This document shows positions 17,617-27,273 of a DNA stretch of 64,000 nucleotides, one piece after another (position 1 is the stretch's first letter; every line of letters starts with the position of its first letter). The notes beneath the pieces were generated by a model, which saw only the letters and a program-made list of their open reading frames with translations, had not been told where the DNA came from and did no database searches. Origin of the DNA: Micromonospora sp. U21 (GTDB taxonomy: Bacteria > Actinomycetota > Actinomycetes > Mycobacteriales > Micromonosporaceae); contig NZ_JAGPYK010000001.1 of assembly GCF_018070045.1 (NCBI RefSeq), positions 310,001-374,000 of the forward strand. Reading direction: 5' to 3'. The translations under genes were made by a program, and so were the position numbers.

Positions 17617-18774
17617 ATGACGAGCCTGCCGTTGATCCCCGCCACCTCGGACGCCCCCGCCGCACGCCGGGCCTCCATGCCACCGCAACACCTCGCTGAC
17701 CTCGACCTTGCCGGCCGCCAGGCGCTGGTCAGCGGGTTGGGAGAGCCGGCGTTCCGCGCCAAGCAGGTCTCCACCCACTACTTCGGGCGGCTTGTCCGCG
17801 ATCCGCAGGCGATGACCGACCTCCCTGCGGCGACCCGTGACCGGCTGGCCGACCAGTTGCTGCCGACGCTGCTCACACCGGTGCGCGAGCTGGCCTGCGA
17901 CGACGGCGCGACGCGCAAGGCGCTCTGGCGGCTGCACGACGGCGCGCTGGTGGAGAGCGTGCTGATGGGTTACCCGGACCGGGTCACCGTCTGCATCTCC
18001 AGCCAGGCGGGCTGCGGCATGGCCTGCCCGTTCTGCGCGACCGGCCAGGCCGGGCTGACCCGCAACCTGTCCACCGCCGAGATCGTCGACCAGGCGGTTT
18101 ACCTGGCCGGGGTGGCGGCCTCCGGTGCGGTCGCCGGCTCTCCGCCGCGGCTGTCGCACGTCGTCTTCATGGGCATGGGCGAGCCACTGGCCAACTACTC
18201 CCGGGTGATCGCGGCGATCCGCCGCCTGGTCAGCCCGGCTCCCGAGGGGCTCGGCCTGTCGCAGCGGCACATCACCGTTTCCACGGTCGGCCTGGTTCCG
18301 GCCATCCACCGACTGGCCAGCGAAGACCTCTCAGTGACCCTTGCGTTGTCGTTGCACGCCCCCGATGATGATCTGCGCGACGAACTCGTGCCGGTAAACC
18401 AGCGCTGGAAGGTAGCCGAGGTGCTGGACGCAGCGTGGGACTACGCCGCCCGGACGGGCCGTCGCGTGTCGATCGAGTACGCGATGATCAAGGACGTGAA
18501 CGACCAGCCGTGGCGAGCTGACCTGCTCGGGCGGCTGCTGGCCGGCAAGTTGGCCCACGTGAACCTCATCCCGCTCAATCCGACGCCGGGCAGCCGTTGG
18601 GACGCGAGCCCGAAGCCGGTTGAGCGGGAGTTCGTCCGGCGGTTGCGCGACGCCGGGGTGTCCACCACCGTTCGGGACACCCGAGGTCGCGAAATCGACG
18701 GCGCGTGTGGCCAGCTCGCCGCCGCCGGGGACAACGACACCAACACCGACCGCGCCGGAGAGGCACCGGCGTGA
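17617..18774 (+). CDS. rlmN: 23S rRNA (adenine2503-C2)-methyltransferase
   Basis: A 385-residue radical SAM enzyme that methylates A2503 of 23S rRNA and A37 of some tRNAs. The cluster motif CGMACPFC is at about residues 131-139, MGMGEPL follows, and the C-terminal Cys that carries the methyl group is in DGACGQL (about residue 362). Position after cdsA matches other actinobacteria. The ATG at 17617 lies 104 bp after cdsA. The C-terminal ~20 residues are a poorly conserved tail. Confidence 0.97.
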   Translation: MTSLPLIPATSDAPAARRASMPPQHLADLDLAGRQALVSGLGEPAFRAKQVSTHYFGRLVRDPQAMTDLPAATRDRLADQLLPTLLTPVRELACDDGATRKALWRLHDGALVESVLMGYPDRVTVCISSQAGCGMACPFCATGQAGLTRNLSTAEIVDQAVYLAGVAASGAVAGSPPRLSHVVFMGMGEPLANYSRVIAAIRRLVSPAPEGLGLSQRHITVSTVGLVPAIHRLASEDLSVTLALSLHAPDDDLRDELVPVNQRWKVAEVLDAAWDYAARTGRRVSIEYAMIKDVNDQPWRADLLGRLLAGKLAHVNLIPLNPTPGSRWDASPKPVEREFVRRLRDAGVSTTVRDTRGREIDGACGQLAAAGDNDTNTDRAGEAPA

Positions 18775-18805
18775 CCGGGCGTGGCGAACGAGACCAGGAG
18801 ACATA

Positions 18806-19993
18806 GTGGCGAGTCAGGGTCAGCGTTTCCGGCGCAAGGCGCTCCGCCGGGGATACAAGGTCGACGAGGTGGATGCCTTCCTCGACCGGGTCGAGGCGAC
18901 GCTCGACGGCCGGCAGGTCGGCGCGCCGGTGGCCTCCCAGGAGGTCCACGACGTCGTCTTCCGGGTCCGGTTCAACGGCTACGACGAGTGGCAGGTCGAC
19001 CTGCACCTGGACCGGGTCGAGCGGCAGCTGGCCGAGCTTGAGGAGCGCGGTGCCGCCGGGCGCGGCGGCGACCCCCGGATGGGTCCGCCGGACCGGATGG
19101 GCCCGCCGATGCGCGACGACCGGGGCATGGTCCCGCAGCCGATGCCGCCCCGGCCGATGCCGGCGCAGGCCGGCCCGCCCGACCGCTACGGCCGGTACGA
19201 CGAGCCGACCGGCGCCTTCGCCGGTGGGTACGACGCCCCCCGCGGCGGTTACGACGCGCCGCGTGGCCCGGGCGGCCCGGCCGGTCCCGGTCCGATGGGT
19301 CCCGGTGGCCCGATGGGCGGGCACGGTCTCCCGCCGCGCGGCCTGCCCGCCGGTCCCGGTGGCTACGGCCAGGACGACCAGCGGATGCCCGGCGGGTACG
19401 ACGATCAGCGTGCGCCCGGCGGGTACGGCCAGGACGACCAGCGGATGCCCGGCGGGTACGACGATCAGCGTGCGCCCGGCGGGTACGGCCAGGACGACCA
19501 GCGTGCGCCCGGTGGCTACCCGCCCGAGGAGCCGCGCTTCGACGGCTTCGAGGCCGGTCGGCACGGTCGCGCGGACATGACCGCCGAGATCCGGATGCCC
19601 GAGCGGGACCTGCGCGACATGCGCCGTGGTCCGGCCGGCCCGCCCCCGATGCCGCAGCAGGGCATGGGTGGCCCGCCGATGGCCGGTCCGCCCGCCGTGC
19701 CCGGCCCGCCGATGGGCGGTCCGCCGATGGCCGGCCCGCCCGGCAGCGACCTGTACCGGGTCGACCAGATCCGGCGTCGCTTCCAGGTGCGCCGGTTCGG
19801 AAGCGGGTACGACCCGGACCAGGTCGACCGGTTCTTCGACACCCTGCTCGGCGGCATGCAGGGCCGCAACCCGATGCCGGTCAACCCAAAGGACCTGGAC
19901 ACGCTCCGGTTCGGTCTGGTGCCCGGCGGCTACTTCGAGGCCGAGGTCGACGCCGCGCTCAAGGACGTGCAGGACATTCTCTTCGGGCGCTGA
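18806..19993 (+). CDS. DivIVA-domain-like protein with repeat linker
   Basis: A 395-residue protein with DivIVA-like segments at both ends (RRGYKVDEVDAFLDRVEATL, near residues 14-33, and GSGYDPDQVDRFFDTLL near 333-349). They are joined by ~260 residues rich in Gly, Pro and Met. DivIVA-type N-terminal segments bind curved membranes at poles or septa, so a role at the growing pole or septum is plausible but unproven. The start is a GTG at 18806 after CCAGGAG, 31 bp downstream of rlmN. Two identical 60-bp repeats lie in the linker. Confidence 0.7.
   Translation: MASQGQRFRRKALRRGYKVDEVDAFLDRVEATLDGRQVGAPVASQEVHDVVFRVRFNGYDEWQVDLHLDRVERQLAELEERGAAGRGGDPRMGPPDRMGPPMRDDRGMVPQPMPPRPMPAQAGPPDRYGRYDEPTGAFAGGYDAPRGGYDAPRGPGGPAGPGPMGPGGPMGGHGLPPRGLPAGPGGYGQDDQRMPGGYDDQRAPGGYGQDDQRMPGGYDDQRAPGGYGQDDQRAPGGYPPEEPRFDGFEAGRHGRADMTAEIRMPERDLRDMRRGPAGPPPMPQQGMGGPPMAGPPAVPGPPMGGPPMAGPPGSDLYRVDQIRRRFQVRRFGSGYDPDQVDRFFDTLLGGMQGRNPMPVNPKDLDTLRFGLVPGGYFEAEVDAALKDVQDILFGR
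19367..19510 (+). repeat. 60-bp tandem repeats in the DivIVA-like gene
   Basis: Two consecutive 60-bp stretches (19381-19440 and 19441-19500) are identical base for base, with a further partial unit. Each encodes GGYGQDDQRMPGGYDDQRAP. Perfect identity indicates a recent duplication or gene-conversion event. Confidence 0.95.
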
Positions 19994-20010
19994 CCCCGAC
20001 GCGTACGGAC

Positions 20011-20042
20011 GAGGGCCCGTCCCCGGGTGGGGGCGGGCCCTC
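20011..20042. terminator. Terminator between convergent genes
   Basis: Stem GAGGGCCCG with its complement at 20034-20042, extended by pairing of CCCC with GGGG. It lies between the DivIVA-like gene and the leftward small membrane protein gene and can serve both. Confidence 0.75.
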
Positions 20043-20068
20043 GGCGTTTGTCGTCCGCGGGCGGTCGG

Positions 20069-20290
20069 TCAGGAGCGCAGACCGTTGCGCCGCAGCACGG
20101 CGTCGCCGATCACGATGACCAGCAGCAGCGCGGCCAGGCCGACCAGCCAGATGTCCTCGACCCTGCCCTCGTGGTTGCCGCAGATCATCGCCAGCAGCGC
20201 CAGCGCGGTGAGGACCGCGCCGATCCGCCCGGACTTACGGTGCCCGGGCTTGTGCTGGTCTGGCGACGTTACCGGCTCGCTTCCTGCCAC
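20069..20290 (-). CDS. Small membrane protein, probably DUF2631
   Basis: A 73-residue protein with two hydrophobic segments (about residues 24-37 and 48-62) separated by GNHEGRVEDIW. The pattern and the location after rlmN fit the actinobacterial DUF2631 family; function is unknown. It is divergent from the metallo-beta-lactamase-Rieske gene, with 198 bp between the starts. Confidence 0.7.
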   Translation of the reverse strand: MAGSEPVTSPDQHKPGHRKSGRIGAVLTALALLAMICGNHEGRVEDIWLVGLAALLLVIVIGDAVLRRNGLRS

Positions 20291-20488
20291 TGTCGGTCCT
20301 TCCCTCGCGATCGGATCTCCGGTTAGTCTGGCACGCCTCCTGCCCGGGGCGGCGCGGTGGGTGTTTCCCGGTCATCGGGCCCTGCCCACCCGGGTCGGAC
20401 GCCACTACCGGCGTCGCGAGGCGGCGGTCAGACTCCCTCCGGTAGCGTTTGGCGTACACCTGATTGTCTGTTTGAGGGGGACTGTGCG

Positions 20489-22069
20489 GTGCGAGTGACC
20501 GGAACCGGGCACGCCAGCATGCGGATCGACACGGCCGCGGGCAGCATCCTGTGCGACCCGTGGGTCAATCCGGCCTACTTCGCGTCCTGGTTTCCATTTC
20601 CAGACAATTCCCTGCTCGACTGGGAGACCCTGGGCCAGGTCGACTACCTGTACGTCTCCCACCTGCACCGGGACCACTTCGACGCGGCGCACCTGAAGGA
20701 GTACGTGTCGAAGCAGGCGACCGTGCTGCTGCCGGAGTTCCCCACCTCCGAGATGGAGGACCAGCTGCGGGCGCTGGGCTTCACGAAGTTCCTCAGGGCG
20801 CCGAACGAGCAGGTCGTCGAGCTGGACGGCGGGCTGAAGATCATGATTCAGGCGTTGACCAGCCCCACCGACGGCCCGATCGGCGACTCCTCGCTCTGGG
20901 TGGAGTACGACGGGGTGCGGTTGCTCAACCAGAACGACGCCCGACCCACCGACCTGAGCGTCTTCGCCGAGCTGGGCAACGTGCACGCCCACCTGCTCCA
21001 GTTCTCCGGCGCGATCTGGTATCCGATGGTCTACGAGCTGCCCCAGGCGGCGAAGACCGCGTTCGGCAAGCAGAAGCGCGACCGGCAGTTCGACCGGACG
21101 TGGCGCTACATCGACGACCTGAAGGCGGCGCACGTCTTCCCGATCGCCGGCCCGCCGTGCTTCCTCGACGACGCGCTGTGGCAGTTCAACGACATCCACG
21201 GCGACGAGGGCAACATCTTCCCCGACCAGTCCGTCTTCATGGCGGAGTACGCCAAGGTCGGCGGCACCAACGGGATCGTGCTGCTGCCGGGCAGCGTCGC
21301 CGAGGTCACCACCGAGGGCGCGACCACCACCCACCCGGTGCCGGTCGACGAGTTCTTCGCGAACAAGGTCGCCCACCTGGAGGAGATGCGGGAGCGCAAG
21401 CGGCCCGTCATCGAGGCGGAGAAGGCGTCCTGGCGGCACCCCGAGGTGGACGTGCTCGGGCAGATGAAGAGCCGCATCGAGCCGCTGCTCGACGAGTCGA
21501 TCTACCTGGCCAAGGGCGTCGGCGGGCCGGTCCGCTTCGACCTGGTGGGCTACGACGGTGAGAGCGTCGAGTCGATCGTGGTGGACTTCCCGGGCAAGGA
21601 GGTCCGGCCGTACGCCGACGAGAAGGTCCGCTACCGGTTCCGTACCGAGCGGGCGCTGATCGAGCACCTGCTCTTCATCGACGAGGTGGACTGGGTCAAC
21701 TCGCTCTTCCTGTCCTGCCGGTTCTCGGCGGCCCGGATCGGCCAGTACAACGAGTTCGTCTACGCGTTCTTCAAGTGCCTCTCCGAGGAGCGGCTCCAGT
21801 ACGCCGAGGGCTGGTACGACGAGCACGAGCGGACCACCGACGCGGAGGACATCACCCTGGGCGACTGGGTGGTGCAGCGGCGTTGCCCGCACCTGAAGGC
21901 CGACCTGACCCGGTTCGGCATCGTCGAGGGCGACCAGCTCACCTGCCAGCTGCACGGCTGGCGGTTCGACCTGCCCAGCGGACGCTGTCTGACGAGCGTC
22001 GGCCACAAGGTCCGCGCCCACCGCGTCGACGCCGACACACCGGCCCCCGCGGGTGAGGCGCTGAGCTGA
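20489..22069 (+). CDS. Metallo-beta-lactamase fold protein with C-terminal Rieske domain
   Basis: A 526-residue protein. The N-terminal part is an UlaG-like metallo-beta-lactamase fold with HLHRDHFD at about residues 57-64. The C-terminal part has a complete Rieske [2Fe-2S] motif: CPH, 17 residues, then CQLHGW (about residues 472-496). The combination recalls animal CMP-Neu5Ac hydroxylase, which pairs a Rieske and a beta-lactamase-like domain in the opposite order. An oxygenase or redox role is plausible; the substrate is unknown. The GTG at 20489 starts directly at the first strand (VRVTGTGHASM) after GAGGGGG. Confidence 0.85.
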   Translation: MRVTGTGHASMRIDTAAGSILCDPWVNPAYFASWFPFPDNSLLDWETLGQVDYLYVSHLHRDHFDAAHLKEYVSKQATVLLPEFPTSEMEDQLRALGFTKFLRAPNEQVVELDGGLKIMIQALTSPTDGPIGDSSLWVEYDGVRLLNQNDARPTDLSVFAELGNVHAHLLQFSGAIWYPMVYELPQAAKTAFGKQKRDRQFDRTWRYIDDLKAAHVFPIAGPPCFLDDALWQFNDIHGDEGNIFPDQSVFMAEYAKVGGTNGIVLLPGSVAEVTTEGATTTHPVPVDEFFANKVAHLEEMRERKRPVIEAEKASWRHPEVDVLGQMKSRIEPLLDESIYLAKGVGGPVRFDLVGYDGESVESIVVDFPGKEVRPYADEKVRYRFRTERALIEHLLFIDEVDWVNSLFLSCRFSAARIGQYNEFVYAFFKCLSEERLQYAEGWYDEHERTTDAEDITLGDWVVQRRCPHLKADLTRFGIVEGDQLTCQLHGWRFDLPSGRCLTSVGHKVRAHRVDADTPAPAGEALS

Positions 22070-22137
22070 CCGGCCGGCCGGGGCACCCGACGTGGTGCCC
22101 CGGCCGCAGCCCCGATCCGCGTCCGCGCGCCCCCTCC

Positions 22138-22911
22138 ATGCGCCACGATGCAGTGGAGAGCGGCGAACGCCGCAGTCCGGCACCAACCGGACACACCGAG
22201 AGCGGGGCGGGCGTGGCGGCGGCGGACGCGCAGAAGGGTGCGTACCGGTACGGGCGTGGCCGGGAGATGGCCCGGGACGCGGCGCGGGTGGAAACGTTCA
22301 GCGACGGCGTCTTCGGGGTCGTGCTGACGGTGATGGCCGTAGAGCTGCTCCAGACCGGCCCGGCCCGGGAGAGTGGGCGGGAGCTTCCGGACGCCCTCGC
22401 CCACGCCTGGCCGTCCTACCTGGCGTACGTGATCACCTTCGCGCTCGCCGGGCAGGTCTGGCTCGCCCACCACAACCTGTGGCGGTACGTCGTCCGGGTC
22501 GACCAGATGCTGCTGGTCCTCAACCTGCTCGTGCTGCTCTTCATCGCCACGATCCCGTTCACCGCCGACCTGCTGTCGGACAACCTGCGCGGTGGTGCCA
22601 CCGAGCAGCGGCTGACCGCCGCCCTATACCTCGGCACCGTGCTCGGTGAGGCGCTCTTCGTCAACCTGAGCTGGTGGTGGGCCCGCCGGCGCGGGCTGCT
22701 CCACCCCGACCTGGATCCCCGGCTGGCCCGGGCGGTCGCACGGCGGATACTGCTGAAGCCCCTGCTCTACCTGATCGCCTTCGCCGTCGTCTTCGTCGAC
22801 CCCATCCTCAGCCTCTGCGCGTATCTCCTGCTGGTCGGCTTCTACCTGATCGGGGGCCCCGGGGACCTCCGACCGTCCGCCAACCGGGCGAAGGACGGGT
22901 CAGCGGCCTAG
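22138..22911 (+). CDS. TMEM175 / DUF1211 family potassium channel-like protein
   Basis: A 257-residue protein with the family signature RVETFSDGVFGVVLTVMAVEL (first helix) and five further hydrophobic segments, as in bacterial TMEM175 channels, which conduct K+ and form tetramers. The N terminus before MARDAARVETF is uncertain: ATG 22138, GTG 22213 and ATG 22267 are all in frame and none has a good ribosome binding site. Its stop overlaps the end of the convergent oxidoreductase gene by 12 bp. Confidence 0.8.
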   Translation: MRHDAVESGERRSPAPTGHTESGAGVAAADAQKGAYRYGRGREMARDAARVETFSDGVFGVVLTVMAVELLQTGPARESGRELPDALAHAWPSYLAYVITFALAGQVWLAHHNLWRYVVRVDQMLLVLNLLVLLFIATIPFTADLLSDNLRGGATEQRLTAALYLGTVLGEALFVNLSWWWARRRGLLHPDLDPRLARAVARRILLKPLLYLIAFAVVFVDPILSLCAYLLLVGFYLIGGPGDLRPSANRAKDGSAA

Positions 22912-24495
22912 GTCGGCGAGGATGCGGCGGGCGGCGTTGTGGCCGGCGGCGCCGATCACGCTGCCAGCCGGGTGGCAGCCGGCACTGCCGGCGTACACGC
23001 CGTCGATCCCGGTGGCGTAGGGCATCCGGTCGGCGAACGAGACGGTGTTGTCGACGTGGTGGATGTGCCCGCCGGTGATCCCGAAGTGTGCCTCGATGCC
23101 CGGCGGGGGCAGCGGCACCGCGTCGGCGATCAGCTCGGCGGTGCCGGGGGCGTACCGCTCGACGATCCCGATCAGCCGGTCGACGTAGCCGGGCAGCGCC
23201 GCGTCCCAGGTGGTGTCGGCCAGTTCGTAGGGGACCGACTGCACGAAGAGCGCCGACGAGTGGTGCCCGGCGGCGTCGGAGAGCGACGGGTCGACGGTGG
23301 TGTGCAGGTACCACTCGATGGTCGGCTCCGCCGGCAGCCGCCCGGCCTGCACGTCCGCCCACATCGCGCGCAGCGCGGCCATCGGCGGGGTCGCGTCGCC
23401 GCCGACCAGGGACGCCGAGCCGGGTAGCAGGTGGATGGTCGAGCCGAACGGGCTCGGCGCGCCGGCCGGCAGGCAGGAGAAGTGGGGCAGCCCGGTCAGC
23501 GCCAGGTTGAGCTTGAGGGTGGTGCCGGGGCGGCGGACCGCCGCCATCCGCTCGCCGAGCGGCGCCGGCAGCGCCCCGTCGGGCAACAGGTCCATCAGCC
23601 GGTACGGGTCACACGCGCCGAGCACCACCTGGGCGGCGATCTGCCGGCCGTCGGCGAGCACGACACCGCTCGCCGCGCCGCCGTCCAGGGTCACCGCGGT
23701 CACCGGCGTACCGGTCAGGATGGTCGCGCCGGCGGCGCGGGCGGCGTCGGCGAAGGTGCGCGACACGGTGCCCATCCCGCCCTCGGCGATCATCCACGTG
23801 CCACCCGAGCCCGGCAGCCGGCACATGTTGTGCACCAGGAAGTTGTGGCCGGTGCCGGGGTCGTCCGGGCCGGCGTTGAGCCCGGAGAGCCCGTCGGTGA
23901 CCGCGTACATGCTGACCAGCAGCTCGGAGCGGAACTCGAACCGGGCCAGGTAGTCCGCGACCGAGCCCTGCACCAGGTCGACGAAGACCTGCCGCAGCGC
24001 CGGACGGACGTGCCGGTCGGCGGTCTCCTGGGCCGCCAGCGGCTCGGCGAGCCAGGCCGGGGCGATATCCTCGCGCAGCGCGGCCAGCTCGGCCTGCATC
24101 GCGTCGTCGGCCGCCACGTCGGCGGGGGAGAAGAACTCGGCGAGCTGTGCCCGGGTGGCCGCGGTGTCACTGCCGAAGAGCAGGTACGGCGAGCCGAGGC
24201 CGCCCGGCGTGGGCAGGAAGTAGTGCGGGTCCCGGCGCAGCACCGGGATCCGCAGGTCGAGCGTGGCGAGCAGCTCCGGCGGCATCAGCCCGAGCAGGTA
24301 CGAGCCGGTGGAGTGGCGCAGACCCGGCACCTTCGGGAACGGGTTCTCGGTGCGGGTCGCGCCGCCGATCACGTCGGCGGCCTCCAGCACCAGGACGTCC
24401 AGGCCGGCGCGGGCCAGCAGGATGGCGGAGACCAGACCGTTGTGCCCCGCACCGACAATCACGACGTCGGCGCGGCCGGGAAGTTCGCTGCTCAT
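22900..24495 (-). CDS. FAD-dependent phytoene-desaturase-like oxidoreductase
   Basis: A 531-residue flavoprotein. VVIVGAGHNGLVSAILLARAG at the N terminus binds the FAD diphosphate, and GIDGVYAGSAGCHPAGSV near the C terminus is the second FAD motif of the CrtI / retinol saturase-like superfamily. There are no carotenoid genes nearby, so the substrate is not known. It has no signal peptide. It is divergent from the DUF839 gene with 168 bp between start codons. Confidence 0.85.
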   Translation of the reverse strand: MSSELPGRADVVIVGAGHNGLVSAILLARAGLDVLVLEAADVIGGATRTENPFPKVPGLRHSTGSYLLGLMPPELLATLDLRIPVLRRDPHYFLPTPGGLGSPYLLFGSDTAATRAQLAEFFSPADVAADDAMQAELAALREDIAPAWLAEPLAAQETADRHVRPALRQVFVDLVQGSVADYLARFEFRSELLVSMYAVTDGLSGLNAGPDDPGTGHNFLVHNMCRLPGSGGTWMIAEGGMGTVSRTFADAARAAGATILTGTPVTAVTLDGGAASGVVLADGRQIAAQVVLGACDPYRLMDLLPDGALPAPLGERMAAVRRPGTTLKLNLALTGLPHFSCLPAGAPSPFGSTIHLLPGSASLVGGDATPPMAALRAMWADVQAGRLPAEPTIEWYLHTTVDPSLSDAAGHHSSALFVQSVPYELADTTWDAALPGYVDRLIGIVERYAPGTAELIADAVPLPPPGIEAHFGITGGHIHHVDNTVSFADRMPYATGIDGVYAGSAGCHPAGSVIGAAGHNAARRILADLGR

Positions 24496-24663
24496 GCCGC
24501 GGCAGCCTAGTCCGCGCCGCCCAGTCGGGTCAGCCCCTTCGTCCCGGTGCCGGACCGGTCGGCCGGACGACCCGTCATCATCCGTTCACCGGACAGTGGC
24601 TGCGATCGATGCCTCTGGGGGCCTACCGTCGGTCGGACATCGACCACTCCGGGAGGTAAACCG

Positions 24664-25827
24664 ATGGACCGTCGTACCGTCCTGCGCGCAACCGTCGCCA
24701 GCGCCGCCGCCTTCTCCGGCAGCCTCTGGGCCGGCGCCGCGCTGGCCGCCCCCGCCCAGCCCGGCCCCGGCCCGTACGGGGACCTGCTGGCCGCCGACGC
24801 CAACGGCATCCAGTTGCCGGCCGGCTTCACCAGCCGGGTGATCGCCCGCTCCGGCCAGTGGGTCGCCGGCACCTCGTACCTCTGGCACCCGGCGCCGGAC
24901 GGCGGCGCCTGTTTCGCGGCGGGCGACGGCTGGATCTACGTGTCGAACTCGGAGATCCCGCTGGTGGGTGGCGCGTCGGCGGTCCGCTTCGCGGCGGACG
25001 GCGCCATCGTGTCGGCGTACCGGATCCTCGGCGGTACCAACGTCAACTGCGCGGGTGGCGCCACGCCGTGGGGCACCTGGCTGTCCTGCGAGGAGGTGCC
25101 GTTGGGTCGGGTCTTCGAGACCTGGCCGGACGGCAGCCGGACGGGGGAGGAGCGGACCCGGATGGGCCGGTTCACCCACGAGGCCGCGGCCTGCGACCCG
25201 GACCGCAGGGTGGTCTACCTGACCGAGGACGAGGAGGACGGCTGCTTCTACCGGTTCGTCCCGGACACCTGGGGGGATCTGCGCACCGGACGGGTGCAGG
25301 TGCTCTGCGCGCCGGCCAGCCAGGTCGCCGGCCCGGTCACCTGGCGGGACGTCCCGGACCGGGACGGCTTCCCGATCCCCACCCGCTGGCAGGTCGGTGC
25401 CGCGAAGCACTTCGACGGCGGCGAGGGCTGCTGGTACGACCGGGGCACCTGCTGGTTCACCACGAAGGGCGACAACCGGGTGTGGGCGTACGACGCGGTC
25501 AACCAGCGCCTCGACCTGGCGTACGACGACTCGCTCGTGCCGGCCGGGGCGGCGCCGCTGACCGGGGTCGACAACATCACCGGCACCGCCGGCGGTGACC
25601 TCTACGTGGCCGAGGACGGCGGCAACATGGAAATCGCCCTGATCACTCCGGACGCCGTTGTCGCGCCGTTCCTCAGGATCACCGGGCAGTCCTCCTCCGA
25701 GATCACCGGCCCGGCCTTCTCCCCGGACGGCTCCCGCCTCTACTTCTCCTCCCAGCGCGGCGCGTCCGGCGCCTCCGCCGGCACCGGCGGCCTCACCTAT
25801 GAGGTGACCGGCCTGTTCCGCCGCTGA
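24664..25827 (+). CDS. DUF839 / PhoX-type secreted protein
   Basis: A 387-residue protein of the DUF839 family, which includes the Ca2+-dependent alkaline phosphatase PhoX. The N terminus MDRRTVLRATVASAAAF looks like a Tat signal, with a cleavage site near ALAAPAQ. Beta-propeller-like repeats such as WGTWLSCEE, FTHEAAACDP and WFTTKGDNRVWAY follow. Phosphatase activity is not certain because several members are only distantly related to PhoX. The ATG at 24664 follows GGGAGG. Its 3' end overlaps the convergent membrane protein gene by 31 bp. Confidence 0.8.
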   Translation: MDRRTVLRATVASAAAFSGSLWAGAALAAPAQPGPGPYGDLLAADANGIQLPAGFTSRVIARSGQWVAGTSYLWHPAPDGGACFAAGDGWIYVSNSEIPLVGGASAVRFAADGAIVSAYRILGGTNVNCAGGATPWGTWLSCEEVPLGRVFETWPDGSRTGEERTRMGRFTHEAAACDPDRRVVYLTEDEEDGCFYRFVPDTWGDLRTGRVQVLCAPASQVAGPVTWRDVPDRDGFPIPTRWQVGAAKHFDGGEGCWYDRGTCWFTTKGDNRVWAYDAVNQRLDLAYDDSLVPAGAAPLTGVDNITGTAGGDLYVAEDGGNMEIALITPDAVVAPFLRITGQSSSEITGPAFSPDGSRLYFSSQRGASGASAGTGGLTYEVTGLFRR

Positions 25828-26654
25828 CCGGCGCGCTGGCCCCGCCATCGGGAGAGGACCAGGGTGGCCGAGTAACCCGCCAGGACGATCACGTGGAACA
25901 CGTAGAGCCAGAGGAGCACGGCGACGCCGGCGCCGATCTCGTCGAAGCCGCCGAACGGCACGCCCAGGTCCAGCGGGAGCGAGGCGAAGAGCACGAAGCC
26001 GTGCATGAAGCCGGAGAGGTTCGCCGCGGTGAACGACCCCATCCCGAGCGTGGAGAGCCAGTCCGGGGACGCGGGCCCGACCACCCGGAACACCCACACC
26101 AGCACCGGCGTGAGCACCAGCCAGACCGCCAGGAACGACAGCACCACGCCCAGAGTCCCGAACCAGCCGCCCTGCCGGACCAGGCCGGTGGTGAGCGGCA
26201 GCGCCAGCAGGATCGACAGCAGCAGCGCGGGGGCCGGTGCGAGCAGCGGCAGCAGCAGCAGCCGGCCGCGCCAGCCGACCAGGTGCTCGTCGGTACGGGG
26301 CGCGGCCACCGAGACGAACGCCCGCCGCAGGCCCTCGCCGTACAGCGACGCGGGCAGCAGCGAGGCCAGCGCCAGCAGCGGCGTCAACTTCGCCCCGGCG
26401 TCGACCAGCGCGGCCACCGCGCGGGGCGCGCCGATCGCGGTGGGCAGCGCTTCCACGGCGTACGAGGTGAGCCGGCGTACCCGGTCGGCCCCGGCGACGA
26501 GCGCGGTGAGCCAGATCGCCAGCAGGGCCACCGGCACCACCGCGATCGCGCCGTAGAACGTGATCGCGGCGGCGTGCAGTGACAGGTCCCGTCCGCGCAG
26601 CGGGCGGAACGCGGCACGGGTGATCCGCTTCGTCCGCTGCCATCCGCTGCCCAC
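25797..26654 (-). CDS. YihY / BrkB family inner-membrane protein
   Basis: A 285-residue protein with about six membrane segments and the YihY/BrkB pattern (LSLHAAAITFYGAIAVVPVALLA at the first helix). Members were once called RNase BN; the real function is unsettled. A GTG at 26687 is the most upstream start, but the GTG at 26654 is preferred because AAAGGGAG lies 5-6 bases before it. The upstream choice would also leave only 18 bp to the divergent GNAT start. Confidence 0.8.
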   Translation of the reverse strand: MGSGWQRTKRITRAAFRPLRGRDLSLHAAAITFYGAIAVVPVALLAIWLTALVAGADRVRRLTSYAVEALPTAIGAPRAVAALVDAGAKLTPLLALASLLPASLYGEGLRRAFVSVAAPRTDEHLVGWRGRLLLLPLLAPAPALLLSILLALPLTTGLVRQGGWFGTLGVVLSFLAVWLVLTPVLVWVFRVVGPASPDWLSTLGMGSFTAANLSGFMHGFVLFASLPLDLGVPFGGFDEIGAGVAVLLWLYVFHVIVLAGYSATLVLSRWRGQRAGQRRNRPVTS

Positions 26655-26705
26655 CGTGCTCCCTTTCCCTGTCGTCAGGTCCGCCACTCCTTAAGATCGC
26701 CGGTC

Positions 26706-27257
26706 ATGACTGTTCTCACCACCGAACGCCTGATCCTGCGCGATTGGACCGACGATCCGGCCGACCTGGCCCGGATCTACGACATCTACTCCCGTCCGGA
26801 GATCACCCGTTGGCTGGCCGTGTCACCGGGGCTGCCGATGACCGACCCGGCTCAGGCCGTCGAGCGGCTGCGTATCTGGCAGGACCGGCACGCCGCCGAC
26901 GGCGGCCGGTACGGCACCTGGGCAATCGAGGTGCGCGGGACCGGCCTGGTGGCGGGCACGGCGTTGCTCAAGCCACTGCCGGGGCCCGATGAGACGCGGC
27001 TTACCGGGGACATCGAGACGGGCTGGCATCTGCACCCGGATTCGTGGGGTCACGGCTACGCCACCGAGGCGGCGAATGCGGTCATGTCGCGGGAGTTCGC
27101 GGCCGGCACGCCGGAGATCTACGCGGTGGTCTCGCCGGGCAACGATCCGTCGATGGCGGTCTGCCGGCGACTCGGGATGGCCCACGTGGGCCGGCGCACC
27201 GACTGGTACGGCGGCGAGGAGTTGGAGACGTTCGTCCTGACCGCCCCGACCGACTGA
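26706..27257 (+). CDS. GNAT N-acetyltransferase, RimJ/RimL type
   Basis: A 183-residue acetyltransferase. TERLILRDW at the N terminus and WGHGYATEAANAV (acetyl-CoA loop) are typical of the RimJ/RimL branch, followed by CRRLGMAHVG. The substrate could be a protein N terminus or a small molecule. No clear ribosome binding site precedes the ATG, so the mRNA may be leaderless. A long palindromic repeat follows 16 bp after the stop. Confidence 0.85.
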   Translation: MTVLTTERLILRDWTDDPADLARIYDIYSRPEITRWLAVSPGLPMTDPAQAVERLRIWQDRHAADGGRYGTWAIEVRGTGLVAGTALLKPLPGPDETRLTGDIETGWHLHPDSWGHGYATEAANAVMSREFAAGTPEIYAVVSPGNDPSMAVCRRLGMAHVGRRTDWYGGEELETFVLTAPTD

Positions 27258-27273
27258 GATGAACCGCCCGCCG

